A DNA stretch of 31,955 nt from a virus. The DNA lies in the IMG/VR virus record IMGVR_UViG_3300025108_000227, positions 1 to 31,955 of that record; one strand, written 5' to 3'. The translations under genes were made by a program, and so were the position numbers. A model generated the notes under the pieces. The model saw only the letters and a list, made by a program, of their open reading frames with translations. It had not been told where the DNA came from and did not search any database. Positions 1-8,493 of the stretch are shown in pieces (positions within the stretch are counted from its first letter, which is position 1; every line of letters starts with the position of its first letter).

Positions 1-745
1 CGCCTGCGCCACGAACCGCTTTGGCTGTCATTACAAATTCACCGTCAGATAGACGGGCTGGCACTGAGTCCGAAGTGCCGGTGCCCGGACCCTCAACTTC
101 TCCGCCATGATACATCCGATACTCAAAGCCCGGGTCTCGGACCTCGGCCTTGCGTTTGGTGTACAGCTCAACATCTTCGGGGTTAGCTAGATCAAGCTCT
201 TCGCCCAGATATGTAGTTACAGGAGTTCTTCTCATCTTACCGACAGGGAATGGACGCAGAGACCCTGCTTCCTCTTCTTCCTCCTCGGTTAGACCAAGCG
301 CAGCCAAAGATCCCAGGCCTGCTGTTGTTAGGAGTGGATTCTCTTTAGCAAAGCCAAGCGCCTTGTCAAAGAAAGACGGATCGTTCAATGCTTGAGTGGA
401 AGCATTTTGTGGTGATACAGCAAAGTCCATTGCTGAGTCTACTCCTGGGACACCAATTTGTGTTGTCGCCTGCGGTAAAATAGAATCTCTTATAAAACCA
501 GGAGAAAAGCTTGAAGTTCCCGCAGGTCCAAAAACCTTTCCAGCACCAAACCCAAGCGCACCTCCGATAGCCGCTGTCTTCAAGGCTTCATCAACATCCT
601 GACCTGCAACAAGACCCCCGATCCCAGATCCGAGGGCCGAGTACAATGCTCCGCCAGCGGGACCACCAAGACCATACCCTATCACCCCACCAATGATAGG
701 TGCGGCGTCCTTGATCTTATCTGTCAGCTTACTAAAAAGTCCCAT
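1..745 (-). CDS. Probable internal virion/ejection protein, 3' end cut by window edge
   Basis: An open frame starts at an ATG at 745 and runs off the left edge after 248 codons. The start overlaps the stop of the upstream 76-aa gene (TGATG). Residues 1-75 are rich in Gly and Ala with short hydrophobic stretches (IIGGVIGYGLGGPAGGAL), like glycine-zipper segments that insert in membranes. An acidic run of six Glu follows at about 154-159. Near the cut end (about 221-248) is the block SDSVPARLSDGEFVMTAKAV, which I recall as a recurring module in large virion proteins of marine phages; its function is unknown to me. Its place after the tail hub and the glycine-zipper start suggest a protein ejected with the DNA or one at the tail tip. 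It could instead be tape-measure-like. The frame is certain; the role is an inference. Confidence 0.72.
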   Translation of the reverse strand, partial: MGLFSKLTDKIKDAAPIIGGVIGYGLGGPAGGALYSALGSGIGGLVAGQDVDEALKTAAIGGALGFGAGKVFGPAGTSSFSPGFIRDSILPQATTQIGVPGVDSAMDFAVSPQNASTQALNDPSFFDKALGFAKENPLLTTAGLGSLAALGLTEEEEEEAGSLRPFPVGKMRRTPVTTYLGEELDLANPEDVELYTKRKAEVRDPGFEYRMYHGGEVEGPGTGTSDSVPARLSDGEFVMTAKAVRGAG

Positions 746-975
746 CAGGTCACTACCTTTACAGTACCGCTATCATTATACAGTGCGCCGGTTTCAAGTC
801 CAGTTGCACTCGTAGGCAGATTTGTCAGTGTTAGTTTTGTTCCGCGCATCTCTCCGGGGTTACGCTCCTGTGCAATAAACAACTCAAGAGAACGAATCAG
901 GTCAGACATATACTGAACCGAATACTCTGTTGGTGCTTCCGGTAGCCTTGGTGGTGCGATCTGATTTGATGACAT
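745..975 (-). CDS. Small conserved phage protein, 76 aa
   Basis: The protein is 76 aa, soluble and has no cysteine. It begins with a Pro-rich stretch (APPRLPEAPTEYSVQYM), continues with a probable helix (about residues 23-38) and ends in a Thr/Leu-rich beta segment finishing ALYNDSGTVKVVT. The ATG overlaps the stop of the 625-aa hub gene by one base (TAATG), and its own stop overlaps the next start, so translation is probably coupled on both sides. The short beta tail resembles ends of small fibre or tail-tip proteins, but I do not recognise a named family. A minor tail protein fits the context best. Confidence 0.75.
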   Translation of the reverse strand: MSSNQIAPPRLPEAPTEYSVQYMSDLIRSLELFIAQERNPGEMRGTKLTLTNLPTSATGLETGALYNDSGTVKVVT

Positions 976-2852
976 TAGCGTCTACCATCCTGTCGTATAT
1001 CTATGCGTGGGCTACCAAGCTTCCACCTAGCTCCAAGGGCCGAGGACTCAATACGAAGAGCAAAGGATCTACCACGAGACCGCAAGAACAACTGGTTGGT
1101 GAATGTCTCAACCGGCGACGTGGCTGTGCGTATCGTGTCACCCGATGCTGTGTTGTCGAAGCCCGCACCTGGGAAGTTCCTGGATTTTACAGTAAATGTG
1201 GCCTGTGGGCTACTGAGATTTGTTGACCCATCAAATGTAATGTCAGGTATCACCCTACCAATGTATGTAAACTTGTCACCATCACCGATGTCCATAGGCG
1301 AGGACTCGATGAATGAGTTCATCGCTGATCCGTCATCATCGTACCCAAGCTCATGGTTATATATGTATTGATTGCCTGTAGCCAGCGGGAAGGATCTAAC
1401 ACCACGGTCAAGCCACGCGGTGCGGGCAAGATTACCGAAGTACCAGACCTTTTCGGCGTAGTTGTATATGACATATCTGTCATTCTCAGAACTACTAGCA
1501 CTAGGGTAATACCACACAACCTCTGAAAACTCAGAGTTGACTCCAGCTACAACCTTGTCTCTCTGACTTTGGTTAAAGTCGAGAAACACCTTGTCTTTTA
1601 CAGAGCAGGGTAACTGCTGTGTCTGACCAGCATAGATGTAGAAGTTGTCGATACCCATCCAGTAAACAACGTCTTCTGTACCAACCGCAGCATTTGGTCC
1701 AGCTATCGTGATATTAGACGCAAGCTGCTGTATGCCAAAGGTAAACGGAGGACCAATAAACCGCATAGAACTGAGCGCAGTATCAGTCCACACCAGTATC
1801 TCACGCTTTGTTTCAACGGCTTGCACAAAGGTGGACCCTGATCCAAGCCTGAGATCTCCTGCTGTATTTGTTGCTGCCGGATACCAGATCAGCGGGTTCT
1901 CTTGGTCAGAGAAGCGTATGAGCAGCGGGTCTTGTACACCGTTACCTTGGTTAGCTGTGTTGCTTGCATTCAGAGCATCACAACCAAAAGCAATAACATG
2001 CCTATCTTGATCAGATACAAGCACCTGCTTTGCGATTTGCGGGACGCTGGTCTTTGTCCCGCTAACCGTAGACAGTTCAATCGCTCTCGTGGAGAGGTTA
2101 TTACTTCTGTCCCAATAGTAAATGTTACTGTCACGAGGGTTGATGAGTAAATCTTCTCCGAAATTATCGTGTGACCACAGTCTGATCTGCGTGGTTGTAA
2201 CAAGTCCACTAGAGGCCGCGTCACCCCATCCATCTCTTCCCCATGTTCCTGCACCCCAGCCAGTACCGCCAACCGTGGTATCAAGGCCCACGTTTATTTG
2301 ATACACGCCAACAGTGTTAGACCCACCGTTACCTGTATCAGAGCTATTAGCTGTAGCAGATACGGTGATTTTATAGCTGTTAGCGTTAACAACTTGTGTG
2401 ATCTGATGCTCAGTATTCAGCACTGCGGCAGTGATATTGCCACCAAGGCTTGCCGCGCTAGAGAAAGTAACAAAGTCATTCTCGACTGCGCCGTGACTAG
2501 AGTCAGTTACAGTGATTATTGCACTGCCATTTGTTGCAGCAAAGGTACAGTCTCCTGCACTTGTAGTCAGACGTATAGGAGTGATGTCGTTAAAAGACTG
2601 GCCCTCTTCGATGTAATATTTAAGGTGAGTGCCGATACCAAGATAGTTAGAGCCATCCAGGGCTATCCAGTTGTGCAGCGCACGAGCAGAGCCAAGATAG
2701 GTTGACGAGGCATACTTTTCCCAGCCGCCAATCTTTTCAGGGTAACCAAAGCGGAAACGCACCTTGTCGCAGTCGCGCCAGCCGCCCTCGTTACTATACG
2801 AGGTGACTTCCCTGTTTACACCCGGTCTAAACTGAAGCTTGGTCAAAGGCAT
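975..2852 (-). CDS. Tail hub/nozzle protein, P22 gp10-like DNA-stabilisation family
   Basis: This 625-aa protein starts PLTKLQFRPGVNREVTSYSN and contains WRDCDKVRFRFGYPEKIGGW (about 25-44), a start typical of the P22 gp10-like packaged-DNA stabilisation proteins. It ends with FALRIESSALGARWKLGSPR and DIRQDGRR, a closing pattern of the same family. In P22 such proteins form the hub or nozzle below the portal, close the tail and hold the fibres. The body has many short beta strands, as expected for a propeller-like fold. Residues about 105-190 form an inserted beta module that also occurs in the 168-aa adaptor encoded at 15428-15934. Its start overlaps the stop of the glycine-rich fibre gene by one base. 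The family call is from recalled patterns, not a search. Confidence 0.82.
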   Translation of the reverse strand: MPLTKLQFRPGVNREVTSYSNEGGWRDCDKVRFRFGYPEKIGGWEKYASSTYLGSARALHNWIALDGSNYLGIGTHLKYYIEEGQSFNDITPIRLTTSAGDCTFAATNGSAIITVTDSSHGAVENDFVTFSSAASLGGNITAAVLNTEHQITQVVNANSYKITVSATANSSDTGNGGSNTVGVYQINVGLDTTVGGTGWGAGTWGRDGWGDAASSGLVTTTQIRLWSHDNFGEDLLINPRDSNIYYWDRSNNLSTRAIELSTVSGTKTSVPQIAKQVLVSDQDRHVIAFGCDALNASNTANQGNGVQDPLLIRFSDQENPLIWYPAATNTAGDLRLGSGSTFVQAVETKREILVWTDTALSSMRFIGPPFTFGIQQLASNITIAGPNAAVGTEDVVYWMGIDNFYIYAGQTQQLPCSVKDKVFLDFNQSQRDKVVAGVNSEFSEVVWYYPSASSSENDRYVIYNYAEKVWYFGNLARTAWLDRGVRSFPLATGNQYIYNHELGYDDDGSAMNSFIESSPMDIGDGDKFTYIGRVIPDITFDGSTNLSSPQATFTVKSRNFPGAGFDNTASGDTIRTATSPVETFTNQLFLRSRGRSFALRIESSALGARWKLGSPRIDIRQDGRR

Positions 2853-4096
2853 TATGTAAGCTCCGCTCTTGTATACTGTCCAGAAAAGTCGCTAAGTGAT
2901 ATTCCTGCACTTGGCGTTCCTTGTGCATTTGTTGTTACGCCAGAACCACCAAAAGCCTTGACTGCTGGGTAGTACGGCTCACCTGCATTTGTAACCGTGT
3001 AAGCGTTTTGCCACAAAAATATAATACCCGGTGCGCCAGAGTTACCACCTTTGTTTTGTCCTGCGCCGCCGCCACCGCCGTCACCCCAACCGTGATTTGT
3101 TCCAGAAACCCACCCCTGACCGGGGTTAGCATTTACGGTTTCAGTGCGCCATCTATAATCATCTTCACCGTCTTGGGTAAACCATCCTTGACCACCCTGA
3201 CCTGTGCCGCCATTTAAAACATCATTACCACCGCTTGTGCCATTTCTAGCTGTGGTGCTTGTTATAGGATATGTGCCGTTGTTGGTCACAACAGTTGCTG
3301 CTCCGCCGCCACCGCCATTATTACCACCACCGCTGGATTTTGCGCCGCCGCCTGCCCCTGTAACTAACTGAACACCACCAACTGTCAAATGAGAGTCGCC
3401 ACCGCCACCTGATGGATCGGAGCCGTTTCCACTCCCACTTCCTCCGAATCTAGCGGTAACAGAAGTTCCTGCGCTCAAACTATTAAAATACCCATAAGCA
3501 CCGCCACCGCCGCCACCTCCCGGGCCTTTCCCAAAAAACTCACCGCCACCACCACCGCCACCTTGGACGATAAAATATACACGGCCTGTTTGGGGTACAG
3601 TATACGTCTCACTTCCATTTCCGTCTGTAGATGCTGACCCAGTGCCTCTTGTCACACCATTTGTCGTGGTGACAAACGTAGACAGCCCGTTGACTTTGCT
3701 CGTTGAAGTTTGTGGCAAAGTGTAGTCTTTACTATCTGACGTAGCAAAAGGAACAAACCCATCCGTAAAATTAACGGTGCTGTCCGTTGATTTGGGTACA
3801 AACGATCCACCAGATATTGTGCCGGAACCTATCTTGCCAGACCCAGACAGGCGAAGTGTTACATTGTTAGAATTGTTGTACACAATAGGTGTTGAGCCGT
3901 TACCCCCCACATCGTTGCTACCAATTTCCAAATCAACAATAACGTGATTGTCATTGTTGGGTATGGTGATCACGCCAGTAAAGGATGAGGTAACCTCTAT
4001 CTTCTGCACGGGAAGAGCATACGAGTTTCCTGCGACTGAGGATACGTCACCCCCAGAGGTCAGGTTAATCTTTGAAAGTCCCTTTGCAACAAGCAT
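2852..4096 (-). CDS. Glycine-rich tail fibre / receptor-binding adhesin
   Basis: The 414-aa protein has a beta-rich first half (residues 1 to about 165, Ser/Thr/Asn/Val-rich, no cysteine) and a second half dominated by glycine runs, for example GGGGGGGEFFGKGPGGGGGG, GAGGGAKSSGGGNNGGGGGA and WGDGGGGGAGQNKGG. Such runs can pack as polyglycine-II helices; the gp38 adhesin at the fibre tip of T-even-like phage S16 uses this arrangement, with receptor-contact loops between the runs. The tail (about 385-414) is not glycine rich. It is the last fibre gene before the hub and starts one base after the preceding fibre stop. A receptor-binding tip is the best reading; a structural fibre domain is the alternative. 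Confidence 0.75.
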   Translation of the reverse strand: MLVAKGLSKINLTSGGDVSSVAGNSYALPVQKIEVTSSFTGVITIPNNDNHVIVDLEIGSNDVGGNGSTPIVYNNSNNVTLRLSGSGKIGSGTISGGSFVPKSTDSTVNFTDGFVPFATSDSKDYTLPQTSTSKVNGLSTFVTTTNGVTRGTGSASTDGNGSETYTVPQTGRVYFIVQGGGGGGGEFFGKGPGGGGGGGAYGYFNSLSAGTSVTARFGGSGSGNGSDPSGGGGDSHLTVGGVQLVTGAGGGAKSSGGGNNGGGGGAATVVTNNGTYPITSTTARNGTSGGNDVLNGGTGQGGQGWFTQDGEDDYRWRTETVNANPGQGWVSGTNHGWGDGGGGGAGQNKGGNSGAPGIIFLWQNAYTVTNAGEPYYPAVKAFGGSGVTTNAQGTPSAGISLSDFSGQYTRAELT

Positions 4097-4097
4097 A

Positions 4098-4949
4098 TTA
4101 TGATGTCACTGTCTCACTAAAGAACCAGTACCCTGCACTTGAATCGTAAACACCACTAGCTAGTTTGGCTTGGTTGCCAAGACTAACGCCCTTTGACGAA
4201 CCGTGCCACGAAAGCGTCATGGTTCCTACTGATCCAATGTTGACTGTTTGACCATCATACTGGCCTGCACCAATCGACAAAGTTCCTGTTCCAGAATGTT
4301 TGATAAATGTCTGCACCGCCGTTGCTGACATAGTAACACTTGCCGTGCCTGACTTTGTTTGTACATCTATCGCTACTTTAGCTGATGTTGCGGCGTCATC
4401 TGCAATGTCAGCAGTGGCAATCGTGCCATCCGCAATCTTTGCAGAGGTAATGGCGCTGTCTGCAATATCTGCGGTAGCGATGCCCCCATCTGCTATCTTA
4501 GCTGATGTAATCGCGCTGTCCGCAATCTGTGACGTATCCACCGTAGCGAGAGTTACTGCTGCCCCTGAACCCGCGCCATCTGCAAAAATCCAACCAAAAT
4601 CACCTGCGGGTATCGTGGCATTCGCTCCTGAACCCTGACTAAATATTGCAGACTGGCCCGTGTTGTTATGAACAAGAAACATCTTATCCTGATCATTAGG
4701 GCTTATCGTAATCGTGTTGGTTCCGCTAGGTGAGCCGCCAAGAACAAGAACTTTAAAATGACCATCCGACACAGAACCATCAGAGGTTGTCAGCGTATGT
4801 GTTGTGCCAGACAGCGTAATCGCGCCAACACCGTTAAGAGCGCGGTCAATGATGTCAAAGTTTGTATTAGTGGTATCGCCCCAAGTTCCTGACTGTTCGC
4901 CGGAGCCGGGTTTTTCTATGCCACTGTTTGCTGTATATGTACTAGCCAT
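4098..4949 (-). CDS. Tail fibre protein with IADxAITSAK decapeptide repeats
   Basis: The 283-aa protein begins ASTYTANSGIEKPGSGEQSG followed by TWGDTTNTNFDIIDRAL, an N-terminal module common to fibres of marine phages and probably the part that docks on the tail. Residues about 139-195 are a run of near-perfect ten-residue units (QIADSAITSAKIADGGIATA and onward) that likely form a repetitive shaft. The C-terminal third is beta rich with Gly and Ser and ends GYWFFSETVTS, a finish shared by many fibre modules. The ATG directly follows the stop of the 257-aa repeat protein. A structural fibre is well supported; the receptor cannot be told. Confidence 0.82.
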   Translation of the reverse strand: MASTYTANSGIEKPGSGEQSGTWGDTTNTNFDIIDRALNGVGAITLSGTTHTLTTSDGSVSDGHFKVLVLGGSPSGTNTITISPNDQDKMFLVHNNTGQSAIFSQGSGANATIPAGDFGWIFADGAGSGAAVTLATVDTSQIADSAITSAKIADGGIATADIADSAITSAKIADGTIATADIADDAATSAKVAIDVQTKSGTASVTMSATAVQTFIKHSGTGTLSIGAGQYDGQTVNIGSVGTMTLSWHGSSKGVSLGNQAKLASGVYDSSAGYWFFSETVTS

Positions 4950-5723
4950 TTAGACCACCTCTTCCGTCCACTGGTTGATTGTACCACCAGCATTGATTTC
5001 TGTCCATGAATCGCCCGTGTGAGTTATAGCAGACCAGTTAGGTGTGCCGCCAGGATCAATCGGCACCCACAACAAGCCTCCGTCTACTGTCATTACAAAC
5101 AAGAACGTCATGCTGCTTTCGCCGGAAGCGATTAAGTTAGGTATAGTGGTTTGCGTAAATGACGTAACAAGCTCTGCCACAGACGTTTTTATTAATGTGG
5201 GAGTAATGTCTTGTGAGAATACAAACTCTATACCAGACGAACCAGATGCCACAAGATTGCCATCACTGGTTTGCGTAAAGCTAAATATAATGTCTGAAGT
5301 TGCTACTTTAACAGTGTTGGCGGAGGCAGACTGAACAAACAAGAAGTCGGCTTCAGCAACAGCACTAGCTATCCGTGTAGCTGTAGAGGTCTGCGTGAAG
5401 TTAGCGTCCATAGACGCATCAGCTTCTTTGACTCTGTTGGCTGTACTGGTTTGCGTAAAATTGAAATCAACCTCTGCTACACCACTAGCAACAAGTGATG
5501 CAGTTGAGGATTGAGTAAAGTTAGCATCTATCGTTAGCTCACCACTTAGAATGCCAACACCAACATGTACTTTACTAAATGTGCCTATCATGTGATCCAC
5601 ACCTGAAAACACACCTATGCCTACAGAGGTTTGAGTAAAGTTGGCGTCCATAGTCTGAACGCCTTCTCTAATAATCCCCTGCCCAGCAAAAGGTATTTCG
5701 GCAAATGTGGCTTCGGCAAACAT
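4950..5723 (-). CDS. Fibre-like protein built of about ten 20-residue repeats
   Basis: From residue about 20 to 220 this 257-aa protein is a run of roughly ten units of 20 residues with consensus DANFTQTSTASLVASGVAEV; the FTQTS core is the best kept part. The regular period with alternating polar and hydrophobic residues suggests a beta-solenoid or trimeric beta-helix shaft. The last 45 residues lose the repeat and contain three Trp (WVPIDPGG, WSAITHTGDSWTEIN, QWTEEVV), probably a capping or binding tip. Its start overlaps the upstream stop by one base (TAATG). I do not know a named family. A tail-fibre shaft is inferred from repeats and from its place inside the fibre cluster. Confidence 0.75.
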   Translation of the reverse strand: MFAEATFAEIPFAGQGIIREGVQTMDANFTQTSVGIGVFSGVDHMIGTFSKVHVGVGILSGELTIDANFTQSSTASLVASGVAEVDFNFTQTSTANRVKEADASMDANFTQTSTATRIASAVAEADFLFVQSASANTVKVATSDIIFSFTQTSDGNLVASGSSGIEFVFSQDITPTLIKTSVAELVTSFTQTTIPNLIASGESSMTFLFVMTVDGGLLWVPIDPGGTPNWSAITHTGDSWTEINAGGTINQWTEEVV

Positions 5724-5968
5724 TAGCTTGCTGTGTACCCTTTGCCAGCCGTGATAGCAGCATTAACCGCTGCCATGTCCTCATCTGTCCAGTAGTCTTT
5801 AGCTACCATCAGTTGCAGATGTTCAACATTGCGGTCTACACAACCCTGACGCTCTTCTGCATCATCATCTGCCATTGCATCACCTGCAATAACGTCTGTG
5901 ATGAGTTGCACGGAATGACCCATAGCGGTGTAGTTCTGTGCGATTTGTTCTGTTGTAAGTTCGTCCAT
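5723..5968 (-). CDS. Small acidic protein between fibre genes, 81 aa
   Basis: I place the start at the ATG at 5968 because AAGGA lies eight bases upstream and the next gene's stop is only 12 bases away; a longer frame to 6001 would overlap the upstream fibre and lacks such a site. The product (MDELTTEQIAQNYTAMGHSV at the start) is 81 aa, acidic and predicted helical, with one cysteine and a C-terminal WTDEDMAAVNAAITAGKGY segment. It resembles the small helical assembly factors that often accompany fibre genes, but I cannot name a family. It may be a fibre assembly chaperone for the 815-aa or 257-aa neighbour. Confidence 0.7.
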   Translation of the reverse strand: MDELTTEQIAQNYTAMGHSVQLITDVIAGDAMADDDAEERQGCVDRNVEHLQLMVAKDYWTDEDMAAVNAAITAGKGYTAS

Positions 5969-5979
5969 TTTAATTTCCT

Positions 5980-8427
5980 TTAACAAGCCATTAGGACACA
6001 AGGCACACAGTATGACCCATCGTCATAGGTGTGCGATACATTGGTTGATGTTACTTTTGCGATTGTTTTGCTGCGAACAATGTCGTCACCTTGCGGCTTT
6101 GCCGTGCCATCGCCAGCACTCATTAGCAAGTCACCCCGTGCGACAGTTGTGCCTTGTGCGATACGGATAATCATGTCGCCTGTCATTGCGACATTCATGT
6201 CGGCGGTGTAGTCCTCGTCATCATTATCCCAGTTGACGAACACGCCAGCAACATTTGGGTCACCTTCAACTGAAGACACAGCCATACAGTTAAGCTGTTC
6301 GTTATCTTCTGTCACGCCATCCTTAGTCCACTCAGCCATCTGGTCTAAGTTAGTCATCACGGTGCCTTTGAGCAGGCCGTTAATACGGTTGCCGTCTGTA
6401 GCTTGTGACCAACGAGACAGGTGTCCACCGTTGTATGACACGGTAGTGCCAGATACTGAAATACTACCTTCAGCAGCGCCAGCCTGATAAAAAACTATTA
6501 AATCACCGTCAGAGGCGTTTCTATCTAAATATAATAAATTTGCGCCGCCTGTAATGCCAATATATCCAGCGCCACTGCCAGTATGTCCGTCAAGTACAAT
6601 ACCATTTCTTCCACTTACAGAACCCGTATTTGGGAAAAAAGTATTTTGACCACTATGTGAAATTCTCCAGCGTTCACTATCAGACCACATACGAATATTG
6701 CCAGCGCCATCTGACAGCACGACTCTGTTGCTGGCTGTGCGGATGTCTAGACCATCCTGATTGCCGTTGTAGCGGCCAAGAATGGTGTTATTAGAGCCTG
6801 TGGTGATATTGTCGCCAGAGCCTTGCCCAAAGAAACTATTTAATGCCCCAGTAGTTATGGATGCACCAGCAGCATGACCAAAAAATGCGTTTTGATACCC
6901 TGTAGTATTGGCAGTTCCAGCCTGATACCCAAACGCGGAATTGGTTGTACCAGTGGTGTTTGAAAGAAGTGCATTGTAACCTACCGCCGCATTTGAATGA
7001 CCACTAATGTTTGCTTGCAGAGCGGCATAGCCCATACCAGTATTGTTGGCACCAGTGGTGGTGTTCAACAAAGCGTTTACACCGACAGCGGCATTGCCAC
7101 TAGCCGTAGTGTTTTTATTCAGTGCAGCACTTCCCACTGCGGTGTTACTTACCCCCGTGGTGTTCAAAGCCAACGCCCCATTACCCACAGATGTATTGTC
7201 TGCTCCAGTAGTATTTGCTGATAGCGCAAGCCGACCTAGCCCAGTATTTCTATCTGCCGTGGTGTTTGCACTCAACGCTTGATAACCCACCGCTGTATTT
7301 CTTACGCCTGTAGTGTTAGCATCAAGTGACGAATGACCAACAGCCGTGTTCTGAGTGCCAGTGGTATTTGCATCCATCGCTGCATAACCAACAGCCGTGT
7401 TGGCGTTTGCTGTCGTATTGTTCTGCAAACTAGCCCTGCCTACAGCAACATTCTCTTCTCCTGTAGTATTCGCGGTCATAGAGTTTTGACCGATTGCGGT
7501 GTTAAGAGCGCCAGTGGTGTTTGCAGCTAGTGCAGCACTACCAACGGCTGTGTTGTTGCTTGAGGTGGTAGCTGCTTCAAGCGCACTTTTTCCAACCGCT
7601 ACATTAGACGAACCTGTAGTATGTGCGCTGAGAGAACTCGTTCCCAGAGCCGTATTGTTTGCGCCAGTGGTGTTTGCATACAATGATTGATAACCAACGG
7701 CGGTATTACCCCCACCAGTGGTCGTTACCTCCATCGCAAGGCCACCAACCGCTGTATTTAATTCAGCAGTAGTGTTTGAGTTCAAAGCGGAGTATCCAAT
7801 AGCCGTATTATAATCTAAGCCGCTATCAGTGACGTTATATGTCGCAAGCGCGGCATGACCAACAGCGGTATTGCGCCCACCCGTGGTGTTTGAAGTCATA
7901 GCGTTGTAGCCAATCGCCACGTTTCTAACACCTGTGGTGTTTGCGTCTAGTGATGTTGTTCCTACGGCTACGTTTCTGTCGCCTGTGGTGTTTGCGCCCA
8001 GTGCATCTTTACCCACACCAGTATTGTTGCTTGCTGTTGATGTCGCATCACCAGCTTGATGGCCTAAAAATGTGTTGCTATCGCCAGTTGTAATAGATGC
8101 ACCAGAGTTATGTCCAACGCCTGTGTTAGCGGTTGAGTCAGTTACTGCACCAAGAGCGTTATTGCCAATACCCACATTTTCTGTAGCACTTGTAGCTGCA
8201 TCAAGGGCGTTATCACCAATAGCAATATTATAGTTTCCAGATAGTGAACCGCCACTCAATGCCCCGTCACCCAACGCTACATTGTTAGTGCCTGTTGGAA
8301 AGTTACCGTCCAGCTTAACCGTGCCGCTATCCTGCGAGATGTTACCGCCAATAGTTATATTGTCTACAGTAACGGTGCCACTGAAGTCCTTATCGGCTGC
8401 ATCTGCTAAGTCTCTTGCTCTAGTCAC
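5980..8427 (-). CDS. Long tail fibre, about 30 tandem 17-residue repeats plus conserved C-terminal domain
   Basis: The start is GTG at 8427, preceded by AGGAGA at a normal distance. After a short N-terminal strand region (TRARDLADAADKDFSGTVTV), residues about 48-565 are about thirty copies of a 17-residue unit with consensus NTAVGYxALxANTTGxx; one copy is enlarged to 21 residues (NTAVGHAALATYNVTDSGLD). Such units are typical of trimeric beta-helical shafts and YadA-like stalks. The C-terminal 200 residues are a distinct domain with EDNEQLNCMAVSSVEGDP, MTGDMIIRIAQGTTVARGDL and the end TYDDGSYCVPCVLMAC. I recall this domain at the ends of other marine phage fibres, perhaps as a trimerisation or self-processing cap. 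It lacks an S74 signature. Confidence 0.85.
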   Translation of the reverse strand: MTRARDLADAADKDFSGTVTVDNITIGGNISQDSGTVKLDGNFPTGTNNVALGDGALSGGSLSGNYNIAIGDNALDAATSATENVGIGNNALGAVTDSTANTGVGHNSGASITTGDSNTFLGHQAGDATSTASNNTGVGKDALGANTTGDRNVAVGTTSLDANTTGVRNVAIGYNAMTSNTTGGRNTAVGHAALATYNVTDSGLDYNTAIGYSALNSNTTAELNTAVGGLAMEVTTTGGGNTAVGYQSLYANTTGANNTALGTSSLSAHTTGSSNVAVGKSALEAATTSSNNTAVGSAALAANTTGALNTAIGQNSMTANTTGEENVAVGRASLQNNTTANANTAVGYAAMDANTTGTQNTAVGHSSLDANTTGVRNTAVGYQALSANTTADRNTGLGRLALSANTTGADNTSVGNGALALNTTGVSNTAVGSAALNKNTTASGNAAVGVNALLNTTTGANNTGMGYAALQANISGHSNAAVGYNALLSNTTGTTNSAFGYQAGTANTTGYQNAFFGHAAGASITTGALNSFFGQGSGDNITTGSNNTILGRYNGNQDGLDIRTASNRVVLSDGAGNIRMWSDSERWRISHSGQNTFFPNTGSVSGRNGIVLDGHTGSGAGYIGITGGANLLYLDRNASDGDLIVFYQAGAAEGSISVSGTTVSYNGGHLSRWSQATDGNRINGLLKGTVMTNLDQMAEWTKDGVTEDNEQLNCMAVSSVEGDPNVAGVFVNWDNDDEDYTADMNVAMTGDMIIRIAQGTTVARGDLLMSAGDGTAKPQGDDIVRSKTIAKVTSTNVSHTYDDGSYCVPCVLMAC

Positions 8428-8445
8428 GGATACGTTCTCCTAAAA

Positions 8446-8490
8446 TTACCAGCTTGATGGTACTTTGCCTACAATAGATGGGCTTGCCAT
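8446..8490 (-). CDS. Possible 14-residue micro-ORF (MASPSIVGKVPSSW)
   Basis: An ATG at 8490 opens a frame of 14 codons closed by TAA. GAGGAG, formed by the last codons of the S74 fibre gene, sits at ideal distance (GAGGAGTAAACAATG), so ribosomes finishing that fibre could restart here. The peptide resembles the end of the 115-aa protein encoded at 10494-10841 (ASPSILTGTPSGW). It may be a coupling leader for the GTG-initiated 815-aa fibre, a remnant of a larger gene, or chance. There is no evidence that the peptide itself works. Confidence 0.35.
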   Translation of the reverse strand: MASPSIVGKVPSSW

Positions 8491-8493
8491 TGT

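Noticed and set aside
5968-6001. Longer start for the 81-aa protein
   Set aside because: It would overlap the fibre stop and lacks a binding site, while AAGGA precedes the ATG at 5968.
6800-8300. Regular 51-base tandem repeat, at first sight like a CRISPR array
   Set aside because: There are no unique spacers; the repeat is in frame and encodes the 17-residue fibre unit.
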